Part shown: in pieces, positions 24,137 through 31,611 of the stretch
Numbering within the stretch: position 1 is the first letter of the stretch
Layout of the letters: each line of letters begins with the position of its first letter
Assembly: GCA_022820025.1 (NCBI GenBank)
Contig: JAJEGF010000081.1
Span: 1 to 48,607 of the forward strand
Source: Chloroflexota bacterium
GTDB taxonomy: Bacteria; Chloroflexota; UBA11872
Reading direction: 5' to 3'
DNA: 48,607 nucleotides
Notes under the pieces: model-generated
The model's database searches: none
What the model saw: only the letters and a program-made list of their open reading frames with translations
Told to the model about the DNA's origin: nothing
Translations under genes and position numbers: made by a program

Positions 24137-26131
24137 ATGATCAAGACGCCGAGCGTAAGCCGGCGACTCGTTCTTCGGACTGGTTTGGCCGGCTTGGCTG
24201 GTGGCGTCGGGGCGGCTGCTTTGGCTGCCTGTGGCGAGACGCAGGTGGTCACCAAGGAAGTCCCGGTCGAGACGACGGTGATCAAGGAAGTGCCGGTCGA
24301 GAAGATCGTTCGTGAGACCGAAGTCCGAGAAGTTCCGGTCGAGAAGATCGTGACCCGGCAGGTCGACAAGATCGTCACGCAGACCGTCGAAGTCCAAAAG
24401 GTCGTCGAGAAGGTCGTCACGCAGACGGTCGAAGTCGAGAAGGTCGTCGAGGTTGAGAAGATCGTCGAGAAGGTTGTGGAGAAGATCGTCGAGGCGGCCG
24501 CTGAGCGCGCGCCCGGCATCGACATCTACAACCTCGACGAGTCCGTGGCCATCGGCGCCAAGCCGTGGGACCCCAAGCCGGGTGGCGAAGTCAGTTACAT
24601 GACCTTCGGCAATCCCACCGGCTTTGACCCAGCCACCTGGGGCGGCCGCAGCGCCGAGCCGGCAGCGGTCATGTACGACCTGCTGTACACCTACGGCAAG
24701 GGCAACCTGATTTACCCGCACCTGGCGTCTGATCTGCCGGAACCCGCGGACGACAAGCTCTCGTGGGTCATCCCGCTGCGTAACGACGTCGTGTTCCACG
24801 ACGGCGAACCGTTCAACGCCGATGCGGCTGTCTTCAACTTCCAGCGCTTCCTAGACCCGGATCTGGCCCGCGGGCACGTCATTCGTGACGTTGCGTCCAT
24901 GGGCAGCGTGGAGAAGGTGGACGACTTCAAGATTCGGATCAGCACTCCACAGCCGCAGTCGCCCCCGTCGTTCCTGCACTCCATTGCCCACCAGCACACG
25001 GGCATGGCCTCGCCCAAGGCGGTCACGGAGCGCGGTGAGGCCTTCAGTCGCGATCCCGTTGGCACCGGCCCCTTCAAGTGGTCGGGCGTCTGGGAAGACG
25101 ACGTCAAGGTCGTGTTCGACCGCAACGAGGATTACAACTGGGGTCCATCGTTCCTCGCGCACCAGGGCGCGCCGTATCCGGACCGGCTACGTATCCAGAT
25201 CCTTGGATACAACATGACGGACAACGCCGCTGCCTTTGAGGCCGGCGAGGTTGATATCTGTCTCAACTGGTCCTTCGCGGACTACAAGCGGGTATCCGAG
25301 AACGCCAAGTACCACGTGATCGGCTATGCCGCCCCTGGTATGGGTCAGTACATGCCGCTGCACACGCAGCTTTGGCCGCTGGACGACCTGAACGTGCGTA
25401 AGGCCCTGCTGTTCGGCGTTGACCGCCGGACGGTCACGGTGCGCGCCAACGGCGGTACCGCCCCGCTCAACATCAGCAACTTGCTGGTGCCGGGCACGAT
25501 CGGCCGCAGCGCCGAGGCTGGCCAGCTCTACACCTACGACGTGGGGATTGCCAACCAGATCCTCGACGAAGCCGGCTACGCCAAGGGCGAGGACGGCTTC
25601 CGCTACGCCTCCGACGGCCGGCGGCTGGAAATCAGCTACCCGGACCGCGGCGACCCGGTGGTCGAGCTGTTCAAGCTGGACGTGGAGAAGAACCTCGGCA
25701 TCTTCGTGGATATCCCGAAGATGGACGGCGCCACGCACCGCGAAGGCGCCTCCAAGGGTCTGTACCACACCACCTGGATCGGTGTTGCGGCGCCCAGCGG
25801 CGACGTGATGTACGACCGCTTCCACACCGCGTCCTACGGCGGAGCCAACCGCTCCTACTCGTTCTTCGAGTACGACGGTATTCCCGAGTCGGCCACGCCG
25901 AACGCGAAGATCGACGGGCTGCTTGAGGCTGCGCGTGCGAGCTTCGACGCGGAAGAGGCCAAGGCGCTCTGGGAAGAGGCCGAGCTCTACCTGATGGAGA
26001 ACGCGGTCGCGATCCCGCTGGTCCACGACTACCTGCCGTGGCTGACGAACCCGGACCGCATCGGCGGCGAGTTGTTCCTCGGAATCGACTACCTGCCGTT
26101 CTTCGGTCAGTTCTACAGCACCCAGGAGTAG
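24137..26131 (+). CDS. ABC transporter solute-binding lipoprotein (SBP family 5)
   Basis: A 664-residue family 5 extracellular solute-binding protein of the DppA/OppA type. The N-terminus has a twin-arginine-like S-R-R-L-V-L-R, a hydrophobic stretch and a lipobox ending in Cys32 (L-A-A-C-G). A Val/Glu/Lys repeat linker (36-120) follows, then the binding domain with L-R-N-D-V-V-F-H-D-G-E-P-F-N-A-D-A-A (the family signature region) and D-P-V-G-T-G-P-F-K. Length beyond the linker is normal. ggggagg lies six to eight bases before ATG 24137, so the upstream in-frame start is rejected. The substrate is a peptide, oligosaccharide or other amphiphile; it cannot be told from sequence. A stable hairpin follows the stop. 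Confidence 0.9.
   Translation: MIKTPSVSRRLVLRTGLAGLAGGVGAAALAACGETQVVTKEVPVETTVIKEVPVEKIVRETEVREVPVEKIVTRQVDKIVTQTVEVQKVVEKVVTQTVEVEKVVEVEKIVEKVVEKIVEAAAERAPGIDIYNLDESVAIGAKPWDPKPGGEVSYMTFGNPTGFDPATWGGRSAEPAAVMYDLLYTYGKGNLIYPHLASDLPEPADDKLSWVIPLRNDVVFHDGEPFNADAAVFNFQRFLDPDLARGHVIRDVASMGSVEKVDDFKIRISTPQPQSPPSFLHSIAHQHTGMASPKAVTERGEAFSRDPVGTGPFKWSGVWEDDVKVVFDRNEDYNWGPSFLAHQGAPYPDRLRIQILGYNMTDNAAAFEAGEVDICLNWSFADYKRVSENAKYHVIGYAAPGMGQYMPLHTQLWPLDDLNVRKALLFGVDRRTVTVRANGGTAPLNISNLLVPGTIGRSAEAGQLYTYDVGIANQILDEAGYAKGEDGFRYASDGRRLEISYPDRGDPVVELFKLDVEKNLGIFVDIPKMDGATHREGASKGLYHTTWIGVAAPSGDVMYDRFHTASYGGANRSYSFFEYDGIPESATPNAKIDGLLEAARASFDAEEAKALWEEAELYLMENAVAIPLVHDYLPWLTNPDRIGGELFLGIDYLPFFGQFYSTQE
24242..24496 (+). 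repeat. Degenerate in-frame repeats coding the Val/Glu/Lys linker
   Basis: Codons 36-120 of the binding lipoprotein are built from variants of E-V-P-V-E-K-I-V and T-Q-T-V-E-V-E-K-V-V, encoded by repeated gtcgagaagrtcgt-like units. The result is an about 85-residue spacer between the lipid anchor and the binding domain, probably an extended beta or helical stalk. The repeats suggest slippage-driven growth. Confidence 0.75.
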
Positions 26132-26142
26132 ATCCGGACGTA

Positions 26143-26189
26143 ATGCGAAAGGCGTCCGGCCGGCACCAGCCGGCCGGACGCCTTCTCGC
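26143..26189 (+). terminator. Very stable intercistronic hairpin after the solute-binding gene
   Basis: aaggcgtccggccggc (26148-26163), loop acca, and its exact complement (26168-26183) make a 16-bp GC-rich stem. tgcga (26143-26147) and tcgca (26185-26189) add five more pairs past one bulged base. No U-tract follows, and the DppB gene begins 29 bases later. It is best explained as an mRNA-stabilising or partial-terminator hairpin that leaves more binding-protein mRNA than permease mRNA, as in other importer operons. Confidence 0.75.
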
Positions 26190-26217
26190 ACCGTACCGTC
26201 CGGCACACGGCTAAGCG

Positions 26218-27195
26218 ATGGGCGCCTACATCCTGCGGCGCGGCCTCTACACCATCCCCGTCTTATTCGGGGTGTTGCTGTCCGTATTCGTCCTGATGCG
26301 TCTCGTTCCCGGCGACCCCATCGCACTTTTCTATTCGACGGGTGGTGTCGGGGATTCGGGCGCCACCGCCGGGAGTGGCGGTGAGGTCAGCCGTGCGGCG
26401 CTCGAAAAGCTGCGCGAGAGCTATAACCTCGATAAGTCCGTACCACACCAGTTTGTGTTGTACGTCAGGGACGTGTTCCGCGCCGACTTTGGCGACTCAA
26501 TCCAATATCGTCGCCCGGTCACTGACATCATCAAGGATCACGCACCCGCCACCATTCAACTCACGTTGTCCGGCATGGCCGTGGCTCTTGCCATTGGGTT
26601 GGGCACCGGCATCCTCTCAGCCATTCGACGCCACACCTGGGTCGACTATGGCGCCCAGATCTTCGCGATTCTTGGCGTCTCATTCCCTAGCTTCTTCCTG
26701 GCAACCATCCTTATCTTGATCTTCGCCATTAACCTGAATTGGTTGCCCGTGATTTCGAATGGCGTTGGCCCACAGCTCATCATGCCGGCCATCACGCTTG
26801 GAACTGCGGCGGCCGCGATTCTGGCCCGGCTCACCCGCTCGTCGATGCTCGACGTCCTCTCCCGTGACTACATTCGCACGGCGCGAGCCAAGGGGGTAAT
26901 CGAACGGAATGTCATCTGGGTGCACGGCCTTCGCAACGCTATGATTCCCGTCATTACCGTGGTTGGCCTGGAATTCGGTTCGCTCCTGGGTGGCGCGGTC
27001 GCTATCGAAGCCGTCTTTTTTCGCCAGGGTCTCGGACTGCGTCTCGTCGATGCCATCGAAGCCCGCGACTACCCTGTCATTCAGGCCCTGGTCCTACTTG
27101 CCGCCGTCGTATACGCGGTTGTGAATCTCCTGGTAGATATCCTGTACACCTATGTTGATCCACGCGTGCGGCTGACCGATCAAAAAGCGAACTGA
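26218..27195 (+). CDS. Dipeptide/oligopeptide-type ABC transporter permease (DppB-like)
   Basis: A 325-residue permease with the DppB/OppB start I-L-R-R-G-L-Y-T-I-P-V-L-F-G-V and V-F-V-L-M-R-L-V-P-G-D-P. It has six predicted membrane segments and the EAA-like loop R-T-A-R-A-K-G-V-I-E-R-N-V-I-W-V-H-G-L-R-N-A. The region between helix 1 and 2 has a Gly/Ser-rich insert. The gene order permease C - binding protein - permease B, with no ATPase, is unusual; Dpp operons normally run A-B-C-D-F. The ATPases are found in the opposing cluster. Confidence 0.9.
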   Translation: MGAYILRRGLYTIPVLFGVLLSVFVLMRLVPGDPIALFYSTGGVGDSGATAGSGGEVSRAALEKLRESYNLDKSVPHQFVLYVRDVFRADFGDSIQYRRPVTDIIKDHAPATIQLTLSGMAVALAIGLGTGILSAIRRHTWVDYGAQIFAILGVSFPSFFLATILILIFAINLNWLPVISNGVGPQLIMPAITLGTAAAAILARLTRSSMLDVLSRDYIRTARAKGVIERNVIWVHGLRNAMIPVITVVGLEFGSLLGGAVAIEAVFFRQGLGLRLVDAIEARDYPVIQALVLLAAVVYAVVNLLVDILYTYVDPRVRLTDQKAN

Positions 27196-27237
27196 TCAAC
27201 TCGGACCCTGCAGGTCCCTCGAAGCCTCTCGCGTCGC

Positions 27238-28179
27238 GTGAAACTCTGTATCTCCACCGCCTGCTACCGCTGGATGCTGGATCCGCATCGGCGTCGTGAT
27301 CGCCCGGAGCACCGCAACTTCGGCTGGCCTCCGGCGTTCCTACAGACCGATCCTCCGCCGCAACCGGGCGTCATGCGCCACGACTGGATGCTGGCCAAGA
27401 CGCGCGACCTGGGCCTGGAGGGCTTCTACATGCACGCTGCGGACGTTGGCGACGGCCCGACCGTGGAGGGCTTCGGCGCCCGCATGCATGCCGCCGGACT
27501 GATCTTCAGCGGCGGCCTCACCGCCAACTGGGCCGCCACTGCCGACGAGTGGGACTCCGAGTACCGCGAACGGGCCATCGAACACGTTGAACTCAACGCT
27601 CGCGGCGGCGCGAGCATCGCCACCGTCACGCACCTCATGGCTGGGGTGCATAACCACTTCACCACCGATCCGCCAATCGGCGAACAGATCGAGCGTGCCG
27701 TCCGCAACTTCAGCACCATCCTGCCTGCCTGCCGACACCACGGCGTGACGCTCGCCTTCGAGAACCACATGGACTACCGCCTCAGCGAAGTCGTGGCCAT
27801 CGTCCAGGGCCTCGACTCCGAATTCGCCCGGATCACCCTGGACACCGCCAACCCATTCCTGGTGCTGGAAGACCCCCTCAAGGGTGCCCGTCTCGCAGCG
27901 CCCTACACCGTCGCGGCCCACCTCAAGGACTTCACGGTCCATCCGCTCACCGAAACCTGGGAACCCGAACTCCACTGGTCTCCCGTCGGTCGCGGCGACT
28001 CCCCGATTGCCGAAATCCTGGACGTGCTGCAAGCCGAGGCGCCCGACCCGGACAACCTCCTCGTGCATATCGAGATCGCCGGCCTGCCACAGACCGATCC
28101 CGACCGCTGGGTTCGAGCCAGTGCCGAGCACTTACGGCGGCACGCCGCCGACCACTTTCCAAACCAGGCCGCAGCGTGA
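27238..28179 (+). CDS. Sugar phosphate isomerase/epimerase-like TIM-barrel protein
   Basis: A 313-residue AP-endonuclease-2-type TIM barrel (xylose-isomerase-like). Four likely metal ligands are present: Glu in L-A-F-E-N-H-M-D-Y, Asp in T-L-D-T-A-N, His in A-A-H-L-K-D and Glu in H-I-E-I-A-G. The family epimerises or isomerises ketoses, hydroxypyruvate or inosose. It starts with GTG 27238 (M-K-L-C-I-S-T), 42 bases after DppB. The next gene, a paralogue, overlaps its stop as GTGA. Confidence 0.8.
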   Translation: MKLCISTACYRWMLDPHRRRDRPEHRNFGWPPAFLQTDPPPQPGVMRHDWMLAKTRDLGLEGFYMHAADVGDGPTVEGFGARMHAAGLIFSGGLTANWAATADEWDSEYRERAIEHVELNARGGASIATVTHLMAGVHNHFTTDPPIGEQIERAVRNFSTILPACRHHGVTLAFENHMDYRLSEVVAIVQGLDSEFARITLDTANPFLVLEDPLKGARLAAPYTVAAHLKDFTVHPLTETWEPELHWSPVGRGDSPIAEILDVLQAEAPDPDNLLVHIEIAGLPQTDPDRWVRASAEHLRRHAADHFPNQAAA

Positions 28180-29189
28180 GACTCGGACTCTCCGCCGACA
28201 CCTATCGCTGGATCGCCTATCCCTGGATGCGTACCGACCGGCCGGCCTTTCGCGCCACCAGCCACTACGCACCGCACATTCTCTCGGTTGATCCACCGGA
28301 CACCGAAGCCGACTTGCCCGACTGGCTACTGGATCGTGTCCGTGCGCATGGGCTATCCGCACTCACGATGGACCTCGGCCTGCTCAGGAACCGGGCTCGC
28401 GCATCAGCCTTCGGAGCCCGTTGTGCCGACGCCGGCGTGCAACTCCTTGGCAGCGTATCCGTTGATCTCGTCGCCGGGCCCGATCGCTGGGGACATGCCG
28501 CCTCCAAAGGTTCGACCGCACACTTCGACCAGGAGCGAGCCAGCAGTCTGCAGTCTGGCTGGACTGGCGATTACGAATCCTCAATCGCTGCAACCGCAAT
28601 GCGTCTGGCCGCGGACGCCGGCGCATCCGTCCTCGGCCTGGTCCATGGGCAGCCTGACCGCCCCAACCGCTATTCGTCCCAGCCTGTCCTCGCCGACCAA
28701 CTGCGACGCATCGAGTCCAACGTGCAATCACTTCTGCCGCTCGCGGCCGACTTGGGCGTCACGCTGGCCCTCGAACCGCACATGGACTACCGCTGCGCCG
28801 AGCTCGTCCCGATTGTCGAGGCCGTCGCGTCGCCCCATCTCCGCCTCGTCCTCGACGTCGCCAGCCCCCTCGCCGTGACGGAGGATCCGCTAGACGCCGC
28901 CCGCCTCGCGGCGCCGTACGTCGTCGCCACCCACCTCCGCGACATGCGCGTCCAGGCCCTCACCGAAATAGCCACCGGCGCGCACTTCCACACCCCAATC
29001 GGCGAGGGCCATGTCCCGGTGGACCGGATTCTGGACATCCTTCGTGACCGGTCGGCCGAGCCCGATGCGCTCATCCACTGCCTTAAGATCGTCACTCGGC
29101 CCGAGCATGATGTCGAAGCGTGGCTTACCGCCTCGCTGGCAACGGTGAGGGCCTACGCCTCGCACAAATCGTCTCACGGCGCGGCGTAG
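28176..29189 (+). CDS. Second sugar isomerase/epimerase-like protein, one metal ligand changed
   Basis: A 337-residue paralogue of the preceding protein, with the same order of motifs: M-R-L-G-L-S-A-D-T-Y-R-W at the start, L-A-L-E-P-H-M-D-Y-R, V-L-D-V-A-S and A-T-H-L-R-D. The final glutamate position reads I-H-C-L-K-I-V instead of H-I-E-I-A-G, so one metal ligand appears lost. It may be a partner subunit, use another metal site, or be a binding-only copy. The GTGA overlap with the first copy implies coupled translation and possibly a heteromer. Confidence 0.72.
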   Translation: MRLGLSADTYRWIAYPWMRTDRPAFRATSHYAPHILSVDPPDTEADLPDWLLDRVRAHGLSALTMDLGLLRNRARASAFGARCADAGVQLLGSVSVDLVAGPDRWGHAASKGSTAHFDQERASSLQSGWTGDYESSIAATAMRLAADAGASVLGLVHGQPDRPNRYSSQPVLADQLRRIESNVQSLLPLAADLGVTLALEPHMDYRCAELVPIVEAVASPHLRLVLDVASPLAVTEDPLDAARLAAPYVVATHLRDMRVQALTEIATGAHFHTPIGEGHVPVDRILDILRDRSAEPDALIHCLKIVTRPEHDVEAWLTASLATVRAYASHKSSHGAA

Positions 29190-29211
29190 TGAGTCCCATC
29201 GGGAGGACCGA

Positions 29212-29958
29212 ATGAACGACCACGACCGCTACCTGTTTGACTTGCAGGGTTACGTGACCATTCCCAACGCACTTGACGCCGATACCGTGGCCGCGCTGAA
29301 CGAGATTCTCGATAGGAGGATCGCCGACGAAACGCCGGTCGACGCGACGACCCATCGCTTCGTCAATCTGCTCAATTGGGGCCAGCCGTACGTCGATCTG
29401 CTCGATCCGCCCACGATCGTTCCCTACTTGGACGCCATTCTTGGTCCCAAGTTCCGATTGGATCACACCTACCTGGACATCATTCGCGGTGGGCTGAGCC
29501 CCATTGGCGCCACGCTCCACGGCGGCGCCATGCCGTTCAACCCGGTGCAGTACTTCCATTACAGCAACGGCGCGTTCCACAACGGTCTGTCGGTTGTCGC
29601 CTTCAACCTCGCCGACGTCAAACCCGGGGACGGCGGCTTCGCCTGCGTACCCGGCAGCCACAAGAGCAATCTGCCGTTCCCGGACGAATGGAAGGACCTC
29701 ACGAACGAGCACGACACCGTCAAGCGCGTGACCGGGCCGGCCGGTACGGCCATTATCTTCACCGAGGCTCTAACGCACGGTCCCTTGCCCTGGACCGCCG
29801 ACCACGAGCGCCGCACCATCTTCTACAAGTACAGCCCAAACCCCCTGGCCTGGTGGGGCGAGTATCCGACGCCCAAGGGACTGCAAGGCCTCACCAAACG
29901 CCAGCGAGCCATCCTGGAAGGCCCCAACGCCCGTTATCCCGAGCGTGGGATTCGCTGA
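29212..29958 (+). CDS. Phytanoyl-CoA dioxygenase (PhyH)-like Fe/2-oxoglutarate oxygenase with HxG motif
   Basis: A 248-residue PhyH-family protein with cupin landmarks: L-H-G-G-A (103-105), G-D-G-G-F-A-C-V-P-G-S-H-K-S-N, the distal histidine in L-T-H-G-P-L-P-W (His189) and an arginine for 2-oxoglutarate (Arg200/201). The proximal iron motif is H103-G-G105 and not H-x-D, so the usual Asp ligand is missing. This is how halide-binding Fe/2OG halogenases (SyrB2, WelO5) look, but in this PhyH subgroup the motif may simply be a lineage trait with another ligand. gggagga precedes ATG 29212 closely, a strong site. It is the last gene of the + cluster. Confidence 0.75.
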   Translation: MNDHDRYLFDLQGYVTIPNALDADTVAALNEILDRRIADETPVDATTHRFVNLLNWGQPYVDLLDPPTIVPYLDAILGPKFRLDHTYLDIIRGGLSPIGATLHGGAMPFNPVQYFHYSNGAFHNGLSVVAFNLADVKPGDGGFACVPGSHKSNLPFPDEWKDLTNEHDTVKRVTGPAGTAIIFTEALTHGPLPWTADHERRTIFYKYSPNPLAWWGEYPTPKGLQGLTKRQRAILEGPNARYPERGIR

Positions 29959-29972
29959 CGCCAGCCGTCAGC
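29954..29972. terminator. Short hairpin where the two clusters converge
   Basis: gctgacg (29954-29960) and cgtcagc (29966-29972) form a 7-bp stem with a 5-base loop, spanning both stop codons of the convergent genes, which end only nine bases apart. It may act as a weak bidirectional terminator. No U-tract is present. Confidence 0.4.
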
Positions 29973-31611
29973 TGAGCGGCGGGAAATAAGCCAACCCCGC
30001 CCCCAAGTCATCCATCGCGACCACGGCATCGCCCCGCATTCGTGCCTCGATGTCGTGGTCCTGGTGGTGAATCGTCAAGTCGCGCACTGCGAGAGGCAGC
30101 CGCACCTCAACTGGCCGTCCCACGGGCGGTCGGCGGAGCCAAATACGTCCGTCAGCAATGAACTGCCCAGCGGCCTGGTCGTCGATCGCCATTGCCCCCA
30201 CGTCCGCCCACGACGGCACGCGCACGGCTATATCGCCGGCAATCTTCGGCGTGATCCGCAGCGCATCGCCCGTATACGGCGACTCAATCCGCACGGCATC
30301 GCTCTCAACGTCGAAGAGCATGTTGACCCGCGTGACTCCGCCGCTTGTCGTCGCAACCGCGCGCTGCGCTGCGCATAGCGAGGCCGTCGCGCCACCCACA
30401 ATGTCAATACTCGGCGTGACCTGGTTCTTCCCGAGCGGCAGATGACCGTATACAGCATTGAAACCAAACAGCCCTAAGAGACGCGTCCGCAGATCGCGTC
30501 GTTCGTCGCCGCCCGGCGCCTCCTCCATGAAGCTCAAGTCCCGGACCTGCGACGGCAGTAACTGTGACCGCAGATACCGCTCGGCGTCCTCAAAGTAGGC
30601 GTCGCCGAAATAGCGCCCCAGGATCAACGCCGTCTCGATCACGTCGCCGACGTTATTCATCTCGCCCTGTTCTGGGTGAAAGCTCGGATGGTGCCGTTCC
30701 CGCACCCACCCAACCTCGTCGCGAATCACCCGGAGCCCGTGGTCATAGAACGCGCGCACGCGTTCCAGCAGTCCCAGGTCGTCCGTCACCCTGGCAAGCA
30801 GAGCCATCCCGGAGAGCGTGCACGTTGTCGAGTGCGTATGCGCGCCCAACCGGTCCGCGTCGTAGGAGCCGTCGGCCAGGAAAAACTGGTCAGTGGCGTG
30901 CGCCGCCAGGTCCTGCGCCATTTCCAGCGCGGCGCCGGACCCGGTTGCCTGGTGTAGCTTCGTCAGCGGTCCGATCGCACGGCCGACACCCTCAACAAAC
31001 GTCGGCCGCGCCGTCATCGGCAACCCATACGCCGCGCGCACCGCGGTCTGGTCCCAATCGCTCTCGGCGCTCCAGAAGCTTCGAACGTCAGCGATCAGTG
31101 ATTCCGCGGCCTCCAACGCCCGGTCGGATGCGCGATATCGCGCCAGCGCGTGCAGTCCGTGGACGGCTTCACGAATCGAATGCTCGTCCACCGACGTCAG
31201 CGGACCGCCGGGTGTGCTGTGATTGCACGGCAGCGGCCCGGCGCTCAAAGAGAAGAAGCTCGCCTCCGTGTGCCGTGCGATTACATCCTCGTCCAGCTCA
31301 ATGCCCAGCACATCCTCGGCCGCCAGCAGCGCGTCCAGGTGGCGACCCGCCAACTGGATGGCCCCGTGGTACGGGCTGAATCCGAGCCACCCGTCCGGCC
31401 AGATTCGCGTGTACATGTACGGGTAGCCGCTATCCGCGGGGTTGAACACGTTCCCCATCGCGCGGCAGGCCGATTCCACGGCTGCCGGAATGCTGGTCGT
31501 GTTGACGCTTGCCACGCGGGCGGGCGGGTTGCGCGACTCATCGAACGGCGGCCCGGGAATGAACGCGTGCGCGGTCGGCGAAGGCGGCTTGCGCAGCGGT
31601 TCGTCGCTCAT
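29968..31611 (-). CDS. Predicted (alpha/alpha)-barrel glycosidase-like protein (DUF1680/GH127-like)
   Basis: A 547-residue protein. The N-terminal two thirds are alpha-helical with recurring helix pairs (A-V-H-G-L-H-A-L-A-R-Y, T-K-L-H-Q-A-T-G, N-N-V-G-D-V-I-E-T-A-L-I-L-G-R-Y-F-G-D), typical of an (alpha/alpha)6 barrel. The C-terminal part is beta-rich and resembles the domain after the barrel in DUF1680/GH127 beta-L-arabinofuranosidases (R-V-P-S-W-A, I-W-L-R-R-P-P). I cannot confirm catalytic residues. ATG 31611 overlaps the preceding stop as ATGA. No signal peptide is seen. Confidence 0.55.
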   Translation of the reverse strand: MSDEPLRKPPSPTAHAFIPGPPFDESRNPPARVASVNTTSIPAAVESACRAMGNVFNPADSGYPYMYTRIWPDGWLGFSPYHGAIQLAGRHLDALLAAEDVLGIELDEDVIARHTEASFFSLSAGPLPCNHSTPGGPLTSVDEHSIREAVHGLHALARYRASDRALEAAESLIADVRSFWSAESDWDQTAVRAAYGLPMTARPTFVEGVGRAIGPLTKLHQATGSGAALEMAQDLAAHATDQFFLADGSYDADRLGAHTHSTTCTLSGMALLARVTDDLGLLERVRAFYDHGLRVIRDEVGWVRERHHPSFHPEQGEMNNVGDVIETALILGRYFGDAYFEDAERYLRSQLLPSQVRDLSFMEEAPGGDERRDLRTRLLGLFGFNAVYGHLPLGKNQVTPSIDIVGGATASLCAAQRAVATTSGGVTRVNMLFDVESDAVRIESPYTGDALRITPKIAGDIAVRVPSWADVGAMAIDDQAAGQFIADGRIWLRRPPVGRPVEVRLPLAVRDLTIHHQDHDIEARMRGDAVVAMDDLGAGLAYFPPLS

